From contig OX387183.1 in NCBI GenBank assembly GCA_947561395.2, forward strand, positions 40,964,901 through 41,028,900: a stretch of 64,000 nucleotides of DNA. Direction: 5' to 3'. Position 1 is the stretch's first letter; the number at the start of each line of letters is the position of its first letter. Below the pieces are notes generated by a model that did not search any database, was not told the origin of the DNA, and worked only from the letters and a program-made list of their open reading frames with translations. Positions 1 to 11,543 of this stretch are shown here, piece by piece. Source of the stretch: Buxus sempervirens (lineage: Eukaryota > Streptophyta > Magnoliopsida > Buxales > Buxaceae). The position numbers and the translations under genes are program-made.

Positions 1-151
1 TGAGGTTCACTTCTTTCTTGCTTTCTGCCTCAACTGCAAGAAATGTGGTGGTGAAGCCTTCGTTGTAGTTCCATGGTACAGCTGATTCAGAGTAGGAAAG
101 CTTTGGGACATTTATCACAAAGGGAGGAAGCTTGGTCCTGGATGAGGAAGT

Positions 152-2034
152 CTAAGTAGGAGGAACATCCACAACCAAGGGTTGAACTTGCTTTGGTTGA
201 GGGAATGAAGAATTAACTGACACAGTAAGGTGGTCACAGTTAATGACCAGTGGTGGTTTGGACTGAATGGGTGAAGCAAAGGTGGATGGATTGCAATTGA
301 CTACCAGAGGTGGTTTTGCAATATTTAATTGGGCCATGAGAGAGGAGGCCCGGTCCAAAGCAGAGCTAATGTTCTCAGCAGCACGATCATTCCCTTTTGA
401 AATCACGTTTATTTCTTTGTCCTTATTTCTTCTGTCAAAATAAACTTTGACTGTTGTCCCTATAGGAGCAATTAACTGGGATGGGTCAAAGGTTATTTTA
501 TCAGAACAAATGACCCCTATGACATTAGATGGGCCTCCCCATGATGCTGACGCAAAGGGTTTTGTCCAATGTCCGTTCTAGGAGGATTGGGAGCCCTTGT
601 ATTGAAAGACAGGGTATTTTGGTCAAGCAAGTCCTGAATGGCGTGTTTCAAAGACCAACACTTGTCAATAAGATGCCCAGGTGCACCCATGTGGAAATCG
701 CAAGTGGTGGATGGGTCAAAATTTCTCCCCTTAGATGCATTCGGATTTGGTTCTCTTAAGGTAATGTACCCTGCTTGCAATAAAGTTGGTAGCAACTGAG
801 ACGGAGACATTGGAATAGGGGTGAAAACCCTATTTCTCCTTGCTGCAAAATAGGCATCCCTTTTCTCCTTAGTAAAAGCCCTCTTTTGGTCTAAGGGTGC
901 TGCTGGAACATTAATCCTCATAGGGGCCTGCTGGGTAGGTGGAGTGGATGGAGTAGGAAAAGGAGCGGGTATATTGATTTATATGGGCTTGTTAGGGCCA
1001 GATGGTGGCTGTACTATGTTCACCTCCCCCTCTTTCTTGTTCCCATTCTTTTTTATCCCACTTCCTTTCTTCAGATTGGGGTCCTGCTGACTAATCATAG
1101 CAAAATGGTCAATTATTTTACCCGACCTAATCCCGTCTTCGATTAGGTCGGCCACTTGTACCAAAGCAGCAAAATTAGTGGTGGTCTGACCCACTAGGTG
1201 GCTGTAGAATGGTTGGCCCAGTGTACTGATGAAAGTGGAGATTATTTCTGGCTCCAGCATAGGTGGCCTGACCTGGGAGGCAGTCTCCCTCCATCTTTCG
1301 GCATACTACCTTACAGATTCATCCCTTCCTTTGCTCATCCTCATTACATCGTACCTGTCTGGCACGATCTTTGAATTAAACTTGTATTGAGCCAAGAAGG
1401 CATCCGCTAGGTCTTTCCATCTTTCGATTCTTCCATGGTTTAAGGTGGCAAAGCACCTCAAAGCAGTTCCAGTTAAGCTCCTTTGAAAGAGCTGAATCAA
1501 AATGTCATCATCCCGACCGAATTGGCATAGGGCCCCGCAGTACAACTTCAGATGGCTCATGGGGCAGCCAGTGCCATCATATTTGTCCAAGTCTAGGCAT
1601 TTGAACTTGGCTGGTAGGTTAACATTAGGGTATAGGCACAAGTCTTCAAAGTTGGTGCCCCCAAAGTTGTTCACCCCTTTTAATTCCCTCAGTTCATCTT
1701 GGATCATCTCCAGTCTATGCATGAATTTCCTTTCAACCTCATCCCTTATTCTCTCTTTTTCTTTTTCTTTTTCTGATTCAACTGTCTCTTCCCTGATCAG
1801 TATAGATTCAGGGGTGGGTTCATAAATGAGTTCAAGAATAGGTTGAACCGGAGGTGGAATGTTGGTTTGAGGTTGTGGTGCGTGGTTGGAAGTGGAGGCT
1901 TGGTTCTGGGCTTGGACTTGCTGGGTCTGCACCGCTAGTAAGTTCTCTAGCATTCGGGCAAGTCCTGTCACTTGTTCCTGTAGCAGGGCAACGTTTGGGT
2001 TAGGGACATCAACTTCATTCTCAGTGGGATTCAT
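152..2034 (-). pseudogene. gag: Broken gag polyprotein of element 1
   Basis: Gag packages retrotransposon RNA into cytoplasmic particles. The start chosen is the MNP methionine at 2034, matching the start in elements 4 and 5. From the N terminus there is a coiled-coil-prone Q-rich stretch, the retrotransposon-gag core (KYDGTGCP, LFQRSLTGTALR, DAFLAQYKFNS) and a C-terminal zinc-knuckle-like CX2HX5HX4C (CDFHMGAPGH...C) followed by AIQDLLDQNTLSF. The frame is interrupted near 1306 (TAG where relatives have Q before YAKRW), near 979 (TAA where relatives have Q before INIPA) and again between 921 and 406, so no full-length product is possible. Towards base 1 the reading continues into the gag-protease linker. 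The splice-acceptor-like tract TTTTTTCCAG lies just upstream at about 2088-2100. Confidence 0.85.
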
Positions 2035-2214
2035 GGTGCGAGCTCTTGATCTGGTCACATGAGCTATGGTTGCAAGTGCATTGGTAACTGGAAAAAATAA
2101 AGAAAAATATCAGTACCAATTTAGTCTCATTCATATACCTATGAAGGCCTATATGCAGGTTAGGTGAACACGAGTTTGGATTTTTTTTTCTTTATTTGCT
2201 TTTTTTTTTTTTTG

Positions 2215-3095
2215 AGAATTGTTGGAATATTCTAGGGCTTCCAAGTGTCCCACAAAAATTTCAATTGATTGGTACAAAAAGGACCAACCAAAGGTTTGTT
2301 GGAATATTCTATGGCTTCCAACGGGTCCCACAAAAAAGAGAAAAGGATCATAAATTCAAAGGCTTTCAGAGGCCTACGGGTATTTTTGAAGAAAGATCTG
2401 AAAGTCAAAGGCTTTCAGAGGCCCAGGGGTATTTTTGAAAATGGTATGAAATTCAAAGGCTTTCAAAGGCCTAGGGATATTTTTGGAAAAAGTCTGAAAT
2501 TCAAAGGCTTTCAAAGGCCCAGGGATATTTTTGCAAAAGGTCTGAAATTCAAAGACTTTCAGAGGCCCAGGGATATTTTTGCAAAAGGTCTGAAATTCAA
2601 AGACTTTCAGAGGCCCAGGGATATTTTTGAAAAAGGTTTGAAATTCAAAGGCTTTCAGAGGCCCTACGGTAAAGTCTGAAATTCAAAGGCTTTTAGAGGC
2701 CCAAAGAAAAAGATCTGAAATTCAAAGGCTTTCAGAGGCCCAGGGGTAAAGTCTGAAATTCAAAGGCCTTTAGAGGCCCAAAGATCTGAAATTCAAAGGC
2801 TTTCAGAGGCCCAAAGGTTTTTTGAAAAAAAATCTGAAATTCAAAGGCTTTCAGAGGCCCAAAGGTTTTTTGAAAAAAATCTGAAATTCAAAGGCTTTCA
2901 GAGGCCCAAAGATTTTTTTTAAAAAAAGTCTGAAATTCAAAAGCTTTCAGAGGCCAAGGGATTTTCTGAAATTTAAAGGCTTTCAGATGCCCAGGGATTT
3001 TTTGAAAAGGGTCTGAAATTCAAAGGCTTTCAGAAGCCCAGGGATTTTTTGAAAAAGGTTTGAAATTTAAAGGCCTTCAGAGGCCCAAGGATTTT
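2215..3095 (-). repeat. Leader hairpin minisatellite of element 1
   Basis: About 20 tandem units of roughly 30-60 bp share CTGAAA-TTCAAAGGC-TTTCAG followed by AGGCCC. Each unit is an inverted repeat with six-base arms around the nine-base spacer TTCAAAGGC. A few units have changed arms (for example CTTTTAGAG). Two copies of a second unit type, with GGAATATTCTA and CTTCCAA, lie at 2215-2330. The array is in the leader between palindrome array and gag, the position where Ogre/Tat elements often carry tandem repeats. Plus-strand open frames through it are only translations of the repeat. Confidence 0.9.
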
Positions 3096-3246
3096 GTTTC
3101 ACATTTTTATTTTATTTTTTTTTATTTTTTTTTGAAACATTTTATTCAAACTCATTTCCCTTTATCATCATTTAAAGGTTAAAGGAACAAGATTTGGTGG
3201 GAAAAGAATGCAAAAATTGGATTTTCCGCAAAACCTGTAAATATAT

Positions 3247-3340
3247 TACGGTCTGGCCTTGCCCGCACTTAAATTACGGGCGAGCCTTGCCCGTATAACC
3301 AATACGGGCAAGCCCAGCCCGTATACTAAATGCGGTTTAC
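3247..3340. repeat. 28-bp-period array of interrupted palindromes, element 1 leader
   Basis: Units of TACGGGC-N7-GCCCGTA type start at 3247, 3275, 3303 and 3331, exactly 28 bp apart: a 21-bp interrupted palindrome plus a 7-bp AT-rich spacer. The first unit is degenerate (TACGGTC, GCCCGCA) and the fourth has only a left half (TGCGG). The same array occurs in the LTR of this element and in several places in element 5. Confidence 0.9.
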
Positions 3341-4536
3341 AGAGCTTTTTTCCGTTTTTTTTCAGTTTTTACATTATTTGATCACTTTGATTGCTCATCC
3401 AAACATATGGTTCACCGTTGCAAGGCTTCTAAACTGTCCCAAAGTGGACTTTGACCCTACTTGCAAAAATGCATGCTTAGGAGGGCACATGTTCCCTCCA
3501 AATTAGACACTGTATTCAGGGGTTCTGTACCTTTGGTTGCCTCTTATATGAACTTTTGGTAGGATCAATTCTAATAAGAGTTGAAAACTCTTCCTATGGA
3601 CTACACCAATTTTAAGATACATACCTATTGGGAACAATTTTATCCCAAACAGATGGACACCATGACACTTACTTGACATAAAAATAGTGCGAAATTTAAG
3701 ACTACCTTGTTACCTTGTTTACCTTCAATATGGCATCCACCTTATGCCTTGCCTTGTGAACCATGCAAACGGCCTTCCCTCAATTACAAACCCATATCCC
3801 CACGTAATTGTGTACTTTAGCCAAAAACGTGTATCTCCACCTTCAAGTATAGGGGTTTTGGGTTTTAGCTTAGTGGCAACTTAGAACTCAAGCCTAGTGA
3901 TGACCAGAATCGAATCACAGATCCACATTGTCATCACATCATTAGCCTAAAGTTCTGAGGTGAATGTTTTCACTCTCACTTTCCAAAGTATCGACTTCGT
4001 TGCACCAAGCTACACATATTCGAGTTCAACTTCCTATAGATTATGGGTAGGCTGTGTAAATAAAATGTGCATAGTGCATTTGTAAAAATTGGTACATTCA
4101 CAACGTCCCAACCCCTTGTCACTCTTTTCGCAGCCTTGCATATACAAACCAAGGCATAATAGGAAAGCATATTTAAAGTACACAAGCAAACAAAGCAATC
4201 CTATAGCACCTAAACATGCTCACAAAAATCAACCCAAATCATACAAACATATGCTCATGTTATACAACCCAAAAAGACATGGAGAACATACTGAAAATTA
4301 AAACATGCTATTAATAAAATACAGCAAGAAATAAGCATGGTTTAGCAAAACAAACCCCCCTACGCATGTTTCTAGAAACAATCCTATAAATCAGAATTGA
4401 ACATGTTTCTACCCCCGTGCTTTTTAAATAATAAATCAGATTTAGAGCATGTCAAACATGATTAAGAACAAAAAAAATAGGCAAACGAAGACACCGAAAA
4501 CATGAACAAATACACCAAAAGGCTGAAATCCACAAG
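3341..4536 (-). other. Non-coding 5' leader of element 1
   Basis: About 1.2 kb between palindrome array and primer-binding site. It is closely paralleled by 52336-53528 in element 5 and more loosely by 61231-63111 in element 4. The only frames are short and not conserved between copies. I see no gene in it. It would lie inside the predicted 5' intron. Confidence 0.7.
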
Positions 4537-4554
4537 TCCCCAGCAAAGTCGCCA
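4537..4554 (-). other. Primer-binding site of element 1
   Basis: On the minus strand TGGCGACTTTGCTGGGGA follows the LTR end after two bases. It differs by one base from the PBS of element 4 (63112-63129). Plant Ogre/Tat elements are reported to be primed by tRNA-Arg; that assignment is from knowledge of the lineage, not from a tRNA in this window. Confidence 0.8.
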
Positions 4555-5840
4555 GTTGTGACACATGAAAAATCAATTCAATGACTTCCTAATCATCGCA
4601 CGGGATTGGTTAAAAACAAAGAGTCGCCACCATTCTGTTTAGGTGTAAATGAACACCAAAATCATCAAATAAGCACAAAAAGGCAAATTTAGGGTAAAAA
4701 TAACCCTATTTAAAAAAAAACCAGAGATGGGAAAGGAGATTAGGTTACGAATAGGGGAATGTGTTAGGCACCCCTATTCATCCACACAAGGTAGTTTCCA
4801 GGCATTGTTCATGTTAAAAATAAAGAAGGCTTGCTACTAAAATAATAAAAAATCAAAAAAAGACAAAAGTGTATGGTTTTTTTATACGAACAGCCTGATT
4901 GATTCAGAACTTTCAAATATGATCATACCATTCTAAAGGTTTCATGATTAAAATAAAATTGAGAAAAAAAAATCAGATAAAACCAATCTAAAGAGAAACC
5001 TGAAAAACTAGTTTTAGGCTAAACCATTAAAATGTTGAAAAACTAGACTGAAATCTCTTGATTAAAACATTGAAGAATAAAGTTATCTTGGAGTACAGAT
5101 CTGATCCGGATCTCTCAATAGTGAAGATATAGAACCCCCACTCAACCCACGTTGAAGAAAAAACATCAAATGGGAAAGTTTAGACCATAGGATCCTTTCT
5201 CCAAGATCAAAAACAATTTTAAAATCATATCATGAAACCCTACAGATTACTTTCAGGCTTTTGGTCATAGATCTACCATATTGATCATGATAGATCCAGA
5301 ATCTTAGCCAAATATCACCAAAATTAAGAAAACAGTGCTGTAGGTGCAAAGGTGTGAAAATCCAAATTTTAGAAAAAAGTGGGGATCTCATGCTATAAAC
5401 ATCATGGATTCATAGAATTCCTCCAGATTCAAAATAAAATCATTAAAACAATAGCAAGATATTAAAAGCAACCACATCTCACAGATTATAGCACATGTGG
5501 GTCTACCCTACGGATCCACCTGTTCTCTTTTCCCCTAGCTCTCTCTTCACATTTTACAGCTAGAAAGGATTCTTGGGGTACTTGGAGATAGGTTTGGGGA
5601 TACAAACACAAAAGAGGCCTTATTCTACAGAAAAGGAGAAAAACAGATTATAGGGTTCTATTCTAAGAATCCACCTATTCCCCTTTCCCTATCTCTCTCT
5701 TCACGTTTTACGGCTAAAGAGGAGTCTTGAGGTACTTGGAGGCAGGTTTAGGAATACAAGTATAAGAAGGCCTTAATCTACAGCAATGGAGAAGATCAGA
5801 TTATTTCTAGAATTGAAAATAGAAAATAAAAGGGAAAAGG

Positions 5841-5949
5841 GACTTACCTGGATTGAGCAAGCAGAGCAGCAGGGATTCCTTTCTTCACTTGGAGCTCTTC
5901 AGACTTCAAATTCATGGCCATTTGCTTGAGAATCTGCCCTCTATTTATA
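5841..5949 (-). promoter_or_regulatory. LTR TATA box and leader splice donor, element 1
   Basis: TATAAATA lies on the minus strand at 5949-5942, and about 100 bp downstream the strong donor consensus CAG/GTAAGT is at 5851-5841. The same pair occurs at the same spacing in the LTRs of elements 4 and 5, so it is conserved. Transcription start and splicing are inferred. Confidence 0.65.
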
Positions 5950-6159
5950 TGCAAACCCAGGGGCATGGTTGGTCCAAAGGGATATACCAAAATCCTTAAG
6001 ATTAAATTGAAAATAGGGATAATGCCAATCCATTTCCACATAGGATAAATAAGAGAATTCGGATGGATAAATAAGATAATTCGAAACTCCCAGAAAGATA
6101 TTTGGATGCAGTTAAGGCTCAGAAATTGAGAAAAGATAAATTCACACAAAAACCCCCGT

Positions 6160-6271
6160 GCCCGTATATACATTGCAGGCATGTGCTGCCCGTAGTGTTA
6201 ATATGGGCACGGCATGCCCGTATATTATTTGTGGGCGCAACCAGCCCGCAGATACAATATGGGCAATGCAT
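6160..6271. repeat. 28-bp-period palindrome array in the LTR of element 1
   Basis: After a half-unit at 6160-6166, 21-bp units start at 6174, 6202, 6230 and 6258 with exact 28-bp steps. Examples are TATGGGC-N7-GCCCGTA and TGTGGGC-N7-GCCCGCA. The N7 and the AT-rich 7-bp spacers vary while the arms stay related. It lies about 210-330 bp upstream of the LTR TATA box. Confidence 0.88.
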
Positions 6272-6527
6272 GTTTGATGAAATTTTATGCATTTTTGACC
6301 TGTTTCGAATCCCAATTACATGTTTTCAATTATTTGCTCATTTTGTAGTGCAATTTGGGGTGTCTACAGCTATCCAGCATCTTTCCATGATCGTGGTCAT
6401 GCCAAAAAAGGTGTGGTCTCAGAGCAATGTCATCACCGACCAAACACTTGCAATTTTTTTTATGTACACAAAAGCAGAATTAAAAAGCAGTTACATCAAA
6501 AGGCATTAAAGTAAATAAAACCTCCCT

Positions 6528-9036
6528 TCAGATGTTGGCTTTGTGAGTTGCAAAAGGCACAGAACTCCAGTTCCTAGGCAGTGACTTGCCTTTGACGACT
6601 TCAACCGCGTCCTCTGGTTCAGTTCCACCTACAGTGATCATATTGACGGACTCGTCCAGATCACTTTCATCTGATGCTGCGTTCTTAAGGTCTTTATTCG
6701 GATCACCCTCGTCTGGTGAAGTGTCTTCTGGGTCGTCATCCTGACTCTCATATGGGTCAAGCAGATTCATGAGTTCAGGAGTGGATGGTGGCACCCCTTC
6801 TACTGTGACATGAGGGAGACCGAACCACTCACATATGTCATACGAGATGGAATCGTGGTCAAACTCGAGTGACGCTAGATTAGTACGGGGATATGGATTC
6901 GGCTCTAATGTGGCGGAGATACAGTCAAGAGGCCAATTGACAGACCTCTGAGGAGGGATTTTTGAACTATCCATTGATGAATCTAGGACAGGCGACTTGC
7001 CTTGACACCAGAATCCTCTAGAACTGCCCGCTCCTTCTCTGGCTGGAGGTGATGGAGAATCACTAATCCATCCACAATTGTTCGGGTGTTGGGGTCTTGT
7101 GACCTCTTCGCTATTTGGAGGATCATCCTCGAGCGCACAAACGTAGGTATCTCGGCCCTCTTCAGTTTTGGATTCCTTAGTGAGAGCATGTGGAGTGTCT
7201 ACTTCATCCCCTTTCTGAATGATAGTTATTGCTGGCAATTTGATTTCCACTTGGAAGTATACCCTCACTACTTGACTTGGCTGTCCAATCAGTGCTGACG
7301 GGTCAATCTGCCCCTTGTCGCTATTACTACCGTCCACCTGATTCACTGAGTTGCTGGTAGATGCCTTGGAGTGATCCATGAGAGGGTCGATGGAAGTACT
7401 TGCAGCAGGAGTCGGTGCTAGGGGATCGACGGAGAAACGTTTATTGTCAATCATGTCTTGCACATCATGCCTTAAGTCCCAACAGCGGTTGGTGTGATGT
7501 CCAGGGGCTCCCATGTGGTATTCACAGTGTTCATTAAGGTTGTAGGAGCGACTGTTGGTTAGTTGAGTTGGCCGCTTCTTCTGCAGATATCCTTTTTTCA
7601 ACAAGGTTGGAAGCAACTCTGACAATGGATAAAGGAGGGGTGTGAACACCCTGTTCATCCTTGCTTGAAATTCTTCCCTGGACCATCTTGGCCTTTCTGC
7701 AGACTGCGCTCCCTAGCCAGTGCTTTGATTCTCCCTCCTATCTGGTGCTAAGAAGTGGAAAGGCATGTTTTGTTGGACGTAGTTAACAGTCTTGTCCTCT
7801 TTCTTTTTGTCCACACCTCTTCCACTGGCAGGGCTCCTTATTTGTTCTGTTGCGAAGCCCGCCACTCTGCCGAACTTAACCCCGTCTTCTATTCTGTCTA
7901 CCACTACGATCAGGTTTGCGAAACTTGCAGCAAATTGCCCTAGCAGCAGTGTGTAGTATGGCTATCCTAACATAGAGATGAACAATGTCACCATCTCTTT
8001 TTCCAACATGAGTGGTTGAACCATGGTAGCCATTTCCTGCCACCTCTTGGAATACTCCCGAATGGACTCGGTGCTCTTCTTGGTCATCTTTTGCAATTCC
8101 ATCCGAGTAGGCAAAGACCTCAGTGTTGAACTTGAAGTGATCAAGAAATGTACTTGCCATGTCTTGCCACGTCCTGATTTGGTTCCTGTCCAAACTAGCA
8201 AACCATTTCTGTGCCAATCCCGTCAACGAACGCTGAAAGAATTGAATCATTATTCTATCATCATGTGCATACTGGCAAATGTCCCCATAGTATGCTTGTA
8301 GATGCGATAGCGGACACCCGCTTCCATCGAATTTCACAAAGTCTGGAGATTTGAATTTTGACGGAAGCTGTAGATTCGGGAAGAATCTCAGCCTATCTAG
8401 TGAGGCTTCTTTCATCACAGGACCTCGGTTCATGTTCTACATCTGTTCCTTTAGGGCATGTAAATCGGCCTGCATTTGGGCTGTGACATTAACCAATTCT
8501 TGTTCTCGGTGCCCTTCTTCTTCATGCCCCATTGTAGGTGGTGTCGCTTGGTGTGGGGGTGCAATAGGTGCCAGAACCTGCTGAGGCTGTTCTGGTTGGA
8601 CTGGCACAGATTGGGGAATTGGCTGCTCCGGTGGTTGCAGGTTTAACTGCGGAACTGTAGGTGGTGGCTACTCTGGCAAGATTGGCAATGGCTGAGGATC
8701 CAACTGCTGTGGTGGTGCTACTGGTGGCTCTTGGGGAGGTACCGGCTGCTGTGGAGGTATTGGCAACTGTTGTTGTGGCTGTACAAACTGTGGTGGCGCT
8801 TGCAGCCTTTTCATTTGTTGCATCATGGTTGCCATTATGGCTGTAATGTTGGCCATCTGTTGGTTAATACCAGTTATCACGGGATGATCTTCCAACTTTT
8901 CCTGTTCTTGAGGCGGTGGAGGTAGTGCTTGCTCGTCTCTCAGCAGGATCCATCTGGAGTCTTTTCCTTGAACGCAAGAGGTACGGACTGCGATATGCAA
9001 TCTTGAAACCTTAGTGAAAAATAAAGAAAGAAACAA
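6528..9036 (-). pseudogene. gag: Broken gag of element 2
   Basis: Three reading-frame blocks make up one gag. The N-terminal block (9036-8668) is rich in Q and P. The core (8433-7876, shifting frame near 8115 into 8201-7962) carries KFDGSGCPLSHLQ, FFQRSLTGLAQKWF, then KRWQEMA. The C-terminal block (7658-6528, 376 codons open) holds the knuckle CEYHMGAPGH...C with the same CX2HX5HX4C pattern as the other gags, then a long acidic tail (DDDPEDTSPDEGDP). Stops near 8668, 7962 and 7713 and the frameshift make it a pseudogene. The acidic tail runs further than in the other elements before B/element 1 cuts it off; no protease motif is reached. It begins just downstream of a pyrimidine-rich tract ending in AAG near 9012. 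Confidence 0.8.
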
Positions 9037-9109
9037 GTCAGTACAAAGAGTTCATTTTATATTGAAATATAATGCATGTCAATGCAGATTATTCATGATC
9101 TTTTAATTT

Positions 9110-9850
9110 GATTGAGATGTGGAAATTCAAAAAGTTGATTTCCACTTGATTGGATTCTGGAAACGCAAAGCATTGATTTCCAGAGAATTGGTTTGAGAGC
9201 TTAGAGAGCTGTTTAAAAATTTGGGGCTTGCGGAAACGCAAAGCGTTGATTTCCACAAGAAGACTTAAAAAGATGATTTCCTGATTATTTGATTTGGGTG
9301 TGGAGACTTGAAGAGTTGATCTCCAAAGTAGCGGAAACACGAAATGATTCTTACTAGGATTTTGGGAAACACAAAATGATCTCCCGGAGCAGCAGAAACA
9401 CGAAATGGCTTCTACTAAGATTTTGGGAAACACGAAATGATTTCCAGGAGCAGCAGAAACAAAAAATGGCTTCTACTAAAATTTTGGGAAATACGAAATG
9501 ATTTGTCGGAGCAGTAGAAACACGAAATGGCTTCTACTAAGATTTTGGGAAACGCGAAATGATTTCCAGGAGCAGCAGAAACACAAAATGGCTTCTACTA
9601 AAATTTTGGGAAATACGAAATGATTTCTCGGAGCAGTAGAAACACGAAATGGCTTCTACTAAGATTTTGGGAAATGCAAAATGATTTCCCGGAGCAGCAG
9701 AAACACGAAATGGTTCTACTAAATTTTTGGGAAATACGAAATGATTTCCCGGAGCAGCAAAAACACGGAATGATTTCTACTAAGATTTGGGAAATACGAA
9801 ATGATTTCCAGGAGTAGCAGAAACACGAAATGGTTCTACTAAATTTTTGG
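9110..9850 (-). repeat. Leader hairpin minisatellite of element 2
   Basis: A tandem array with a period near 60 bp in which two inverted repeats alternate: GGGAAA-CACGAAATGA-TTTCCC and AGCAGAA-ACACGAAATGGC-TTCTACT. At the 9110-9330 end the arms change to GTGGAAA/TTTCCAC, CTGGAAA/TTTCCAG and TGGAGA/TCTCCA while inner bases stay similar. It occupies the same leader position as the minisatellites of elements 1, 4 and 5. Confidence 0.85.
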
Positions 9851-11543
9851 GAGATTAAAAATTGACATCTTGACATACTTGATTTCTCTTTTGATTTGAA
9901 ATTTCTTCTTTCTTCTCTTCTTTTTCTTCTTTTCTTTTCCTTTTCAATTTGACTGATGGCCATCAGCAAGGATCAGACTTATCCTTGATTCCTGATTTAT
10001 TATTTTGGGCTGGATCACAGCCTTATTGATCTCATCAAAATTTTTTTAATTAAGTTGAAACAGATTAAAGCACAGAGAATTGCAGCCATTCTTTGCCCCA
10101 AGGCAAGTTTGATGCACATTTGGAGGCAATTTTGATTGATTTTTTTTTTGAAAAAGGATTTAAACAAGCATGCTTATGCAGATGATCTTGAAGTGTGTGC
10201 ACTTGATGTATGAAAATGCATACACAAAATTAAAGCAGAAGTTAAATGATATTACCATTCAAATAAAAATTTGTACAATTAAAAGGCCTGTGCAGAGTCC
10301 TAAAAAGGTTGGTGCCCCTCAAGGCACGACTCCTAGACGTATTTGTGTATGGGAGCACATATGAGTCCCGCTCAGCCTTTGTCTTTCGTTTGTTCTTTCA
10401 TCTGCTTGTGCTTTTAGGTGCTAGAGAAAATTTACAACTTGCCAGTGAGGGCAAAAATTACATGACACTTACAGAAATTTGAAAAGAATTCATCTTAAGG
10501 GCTGTTGGGAGCCCAAAAGAAGGGTACAAGTTTGCTTCAAGGCGGGTAGGTTGAATTCCTAGATCTAGAGTTTTGTGCCCTAGTTCTAATCTAGCCTGCT
10601 TCCGTCTAATTTTCTGATCTGGCCGACTCTCATCTGCTCAAAAGGCCAATTTGGACTCAGAGTGCTCCCAGCGGACTCAATGGGTTAAGGCCCATGGCTC
10701 ACGGGACTCAATGCATGGATCTGGGGTGGCACCCCTGATCAATATTTGGTTAGCTTTCTAAATTAGGGCTAAGACAGCCCATGATCTAGGGTTCACTCAA
10801 TTCAATGCAAAATATGGGGTTGTTGCCCCTAATGGACTCCTAGCTTTTAAGTTGATTTTACGTTTCTTCATTTCCATTATTCACATCATATCCACAACAT
10901 CAAGGTTTATTCAGAAGCAATAGGTAGTGAAAGGGTACCCAGCCTGAAACATTTGCCTACAAGGGTCTGAGCCAATTACTAGACCCTTGCGTACCATAGC
11001 AAGAAACCAATGGCGCTAAGGAATCCAAAAACCTGGGGAGATGGGTCTACCCTGCTTTCCCTGGCAAGCCACGAGAGCGTGGGGCTAATACCATCTCAAA
11101 AATAAGTTCATCGAAACATAAGGGTGGCTGCTAAAGGGGGTCTAGGTTTTGGTGAAGAAGAGCAACATTTCATTCTTTTCACAAAAGCATTCAGATCAGA
11201 TCATTCATGCAGTCTCTCTCGTGCGCGTCACCCATGCAGTTATCATTCAAAACAGTAAAGCTTATCCACGGTGTGGTGAGTGCCCGTGTGTGCAGTTAGG
11301 CAGAGTGCTGTGTCTAATTGGGCGTGTTTTCGATATTTGATTGGTAAAGGATTCACTGGTATCTCTTTATAGTGACGTGTAGAATTGGCACACAATACGA
11401 TATTCCGAGAGAGTCCCCAGGTAAGTGGAGGGGTCACAAGGGTCCCACTTAAAACCCACAAACCTTAGGCAATTATCTCGTCTTTTATGACAGGACTCCC
11501 CAAAATGTGTAATTGTATGTATTCTACATTAAACTAAAATTAG
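9851..11543 (-). other. Non-coding leader of element 2
   Basis: About 1.7 kb without a credible gene; open frames are short and have no recognisable product. No primer-binding site or LTR end could be found, so the 5' end has probably been lost where element 3 begins. A 12-base string AGCCACGAGAGC at 11067-11078 is the complement of the loop core of the hairpins at 27794-28363. Confidence 0.55.

Larger units (their letters stand above)
1..6368 (-). mobile_element. Element 1: truncated Tat-like Ty3/gypsy retrotransposon (5' part)
   Basis: Read on the minus strand this runs 5' LTR (6368-4557), primer-binding site, leader with palindrome array, hairpin minisatellite and a gag with stops, then leaves the window at base 1. 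Its LTR, leader, minisatellite unit and gag are recognisably the same family as element 5, but clearly more diverged from it than the two LTRs of element 5 are from each other. Pol and the 3' LTR would lie left of the window, so its target-site duplication cannot be tested. Its right end at 6368 abuts element 2, which it probably interrupts. Confidence 0.85.
4557..6368 (-). repeat. 5' LTR of element 1
   Basis: Bounded by TGTGACACATG and GGGGTGTCTACA, 1812 bp. It matches the element 5 LTRs in ends, length, TATA box, splice donor and palindrome array but is visibly diverged from them. It lacks coding sequence. Confidence 0.88.
6369..11543 (-). mobile_element. Element 2: broken Tat-like retrotransposon, gag plus leader
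   Basis: A second retroelement on the minus strand: leader (11543-9851), hairpin minisatellite (9850-9110) and gag (9036-6528). It is cut off on the left by the LTR of element 1 and on the right by the LTR of element 3, and no LTR of its own is visible. Its gag is clearly diverged from those of elements 1, 4 and 5, and its minisatellite unit is unrelated in sequence, so it is a different family of the same lineage. Confidence 0.75.

Noticed and set aside
2269..2679. 136-codon plus-strand frame with repeated FKGFQRPRDIF
   Set aside because: It is the translation of the leader minisatellite on the strand opposite to gag and is not kept in element 5.
8661..8925. V/A/L-rich plus-strand frames that look like membrane proteins
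   Set aside because: They are the complement of the Q/P-rich N-terminal gag region of element 2.
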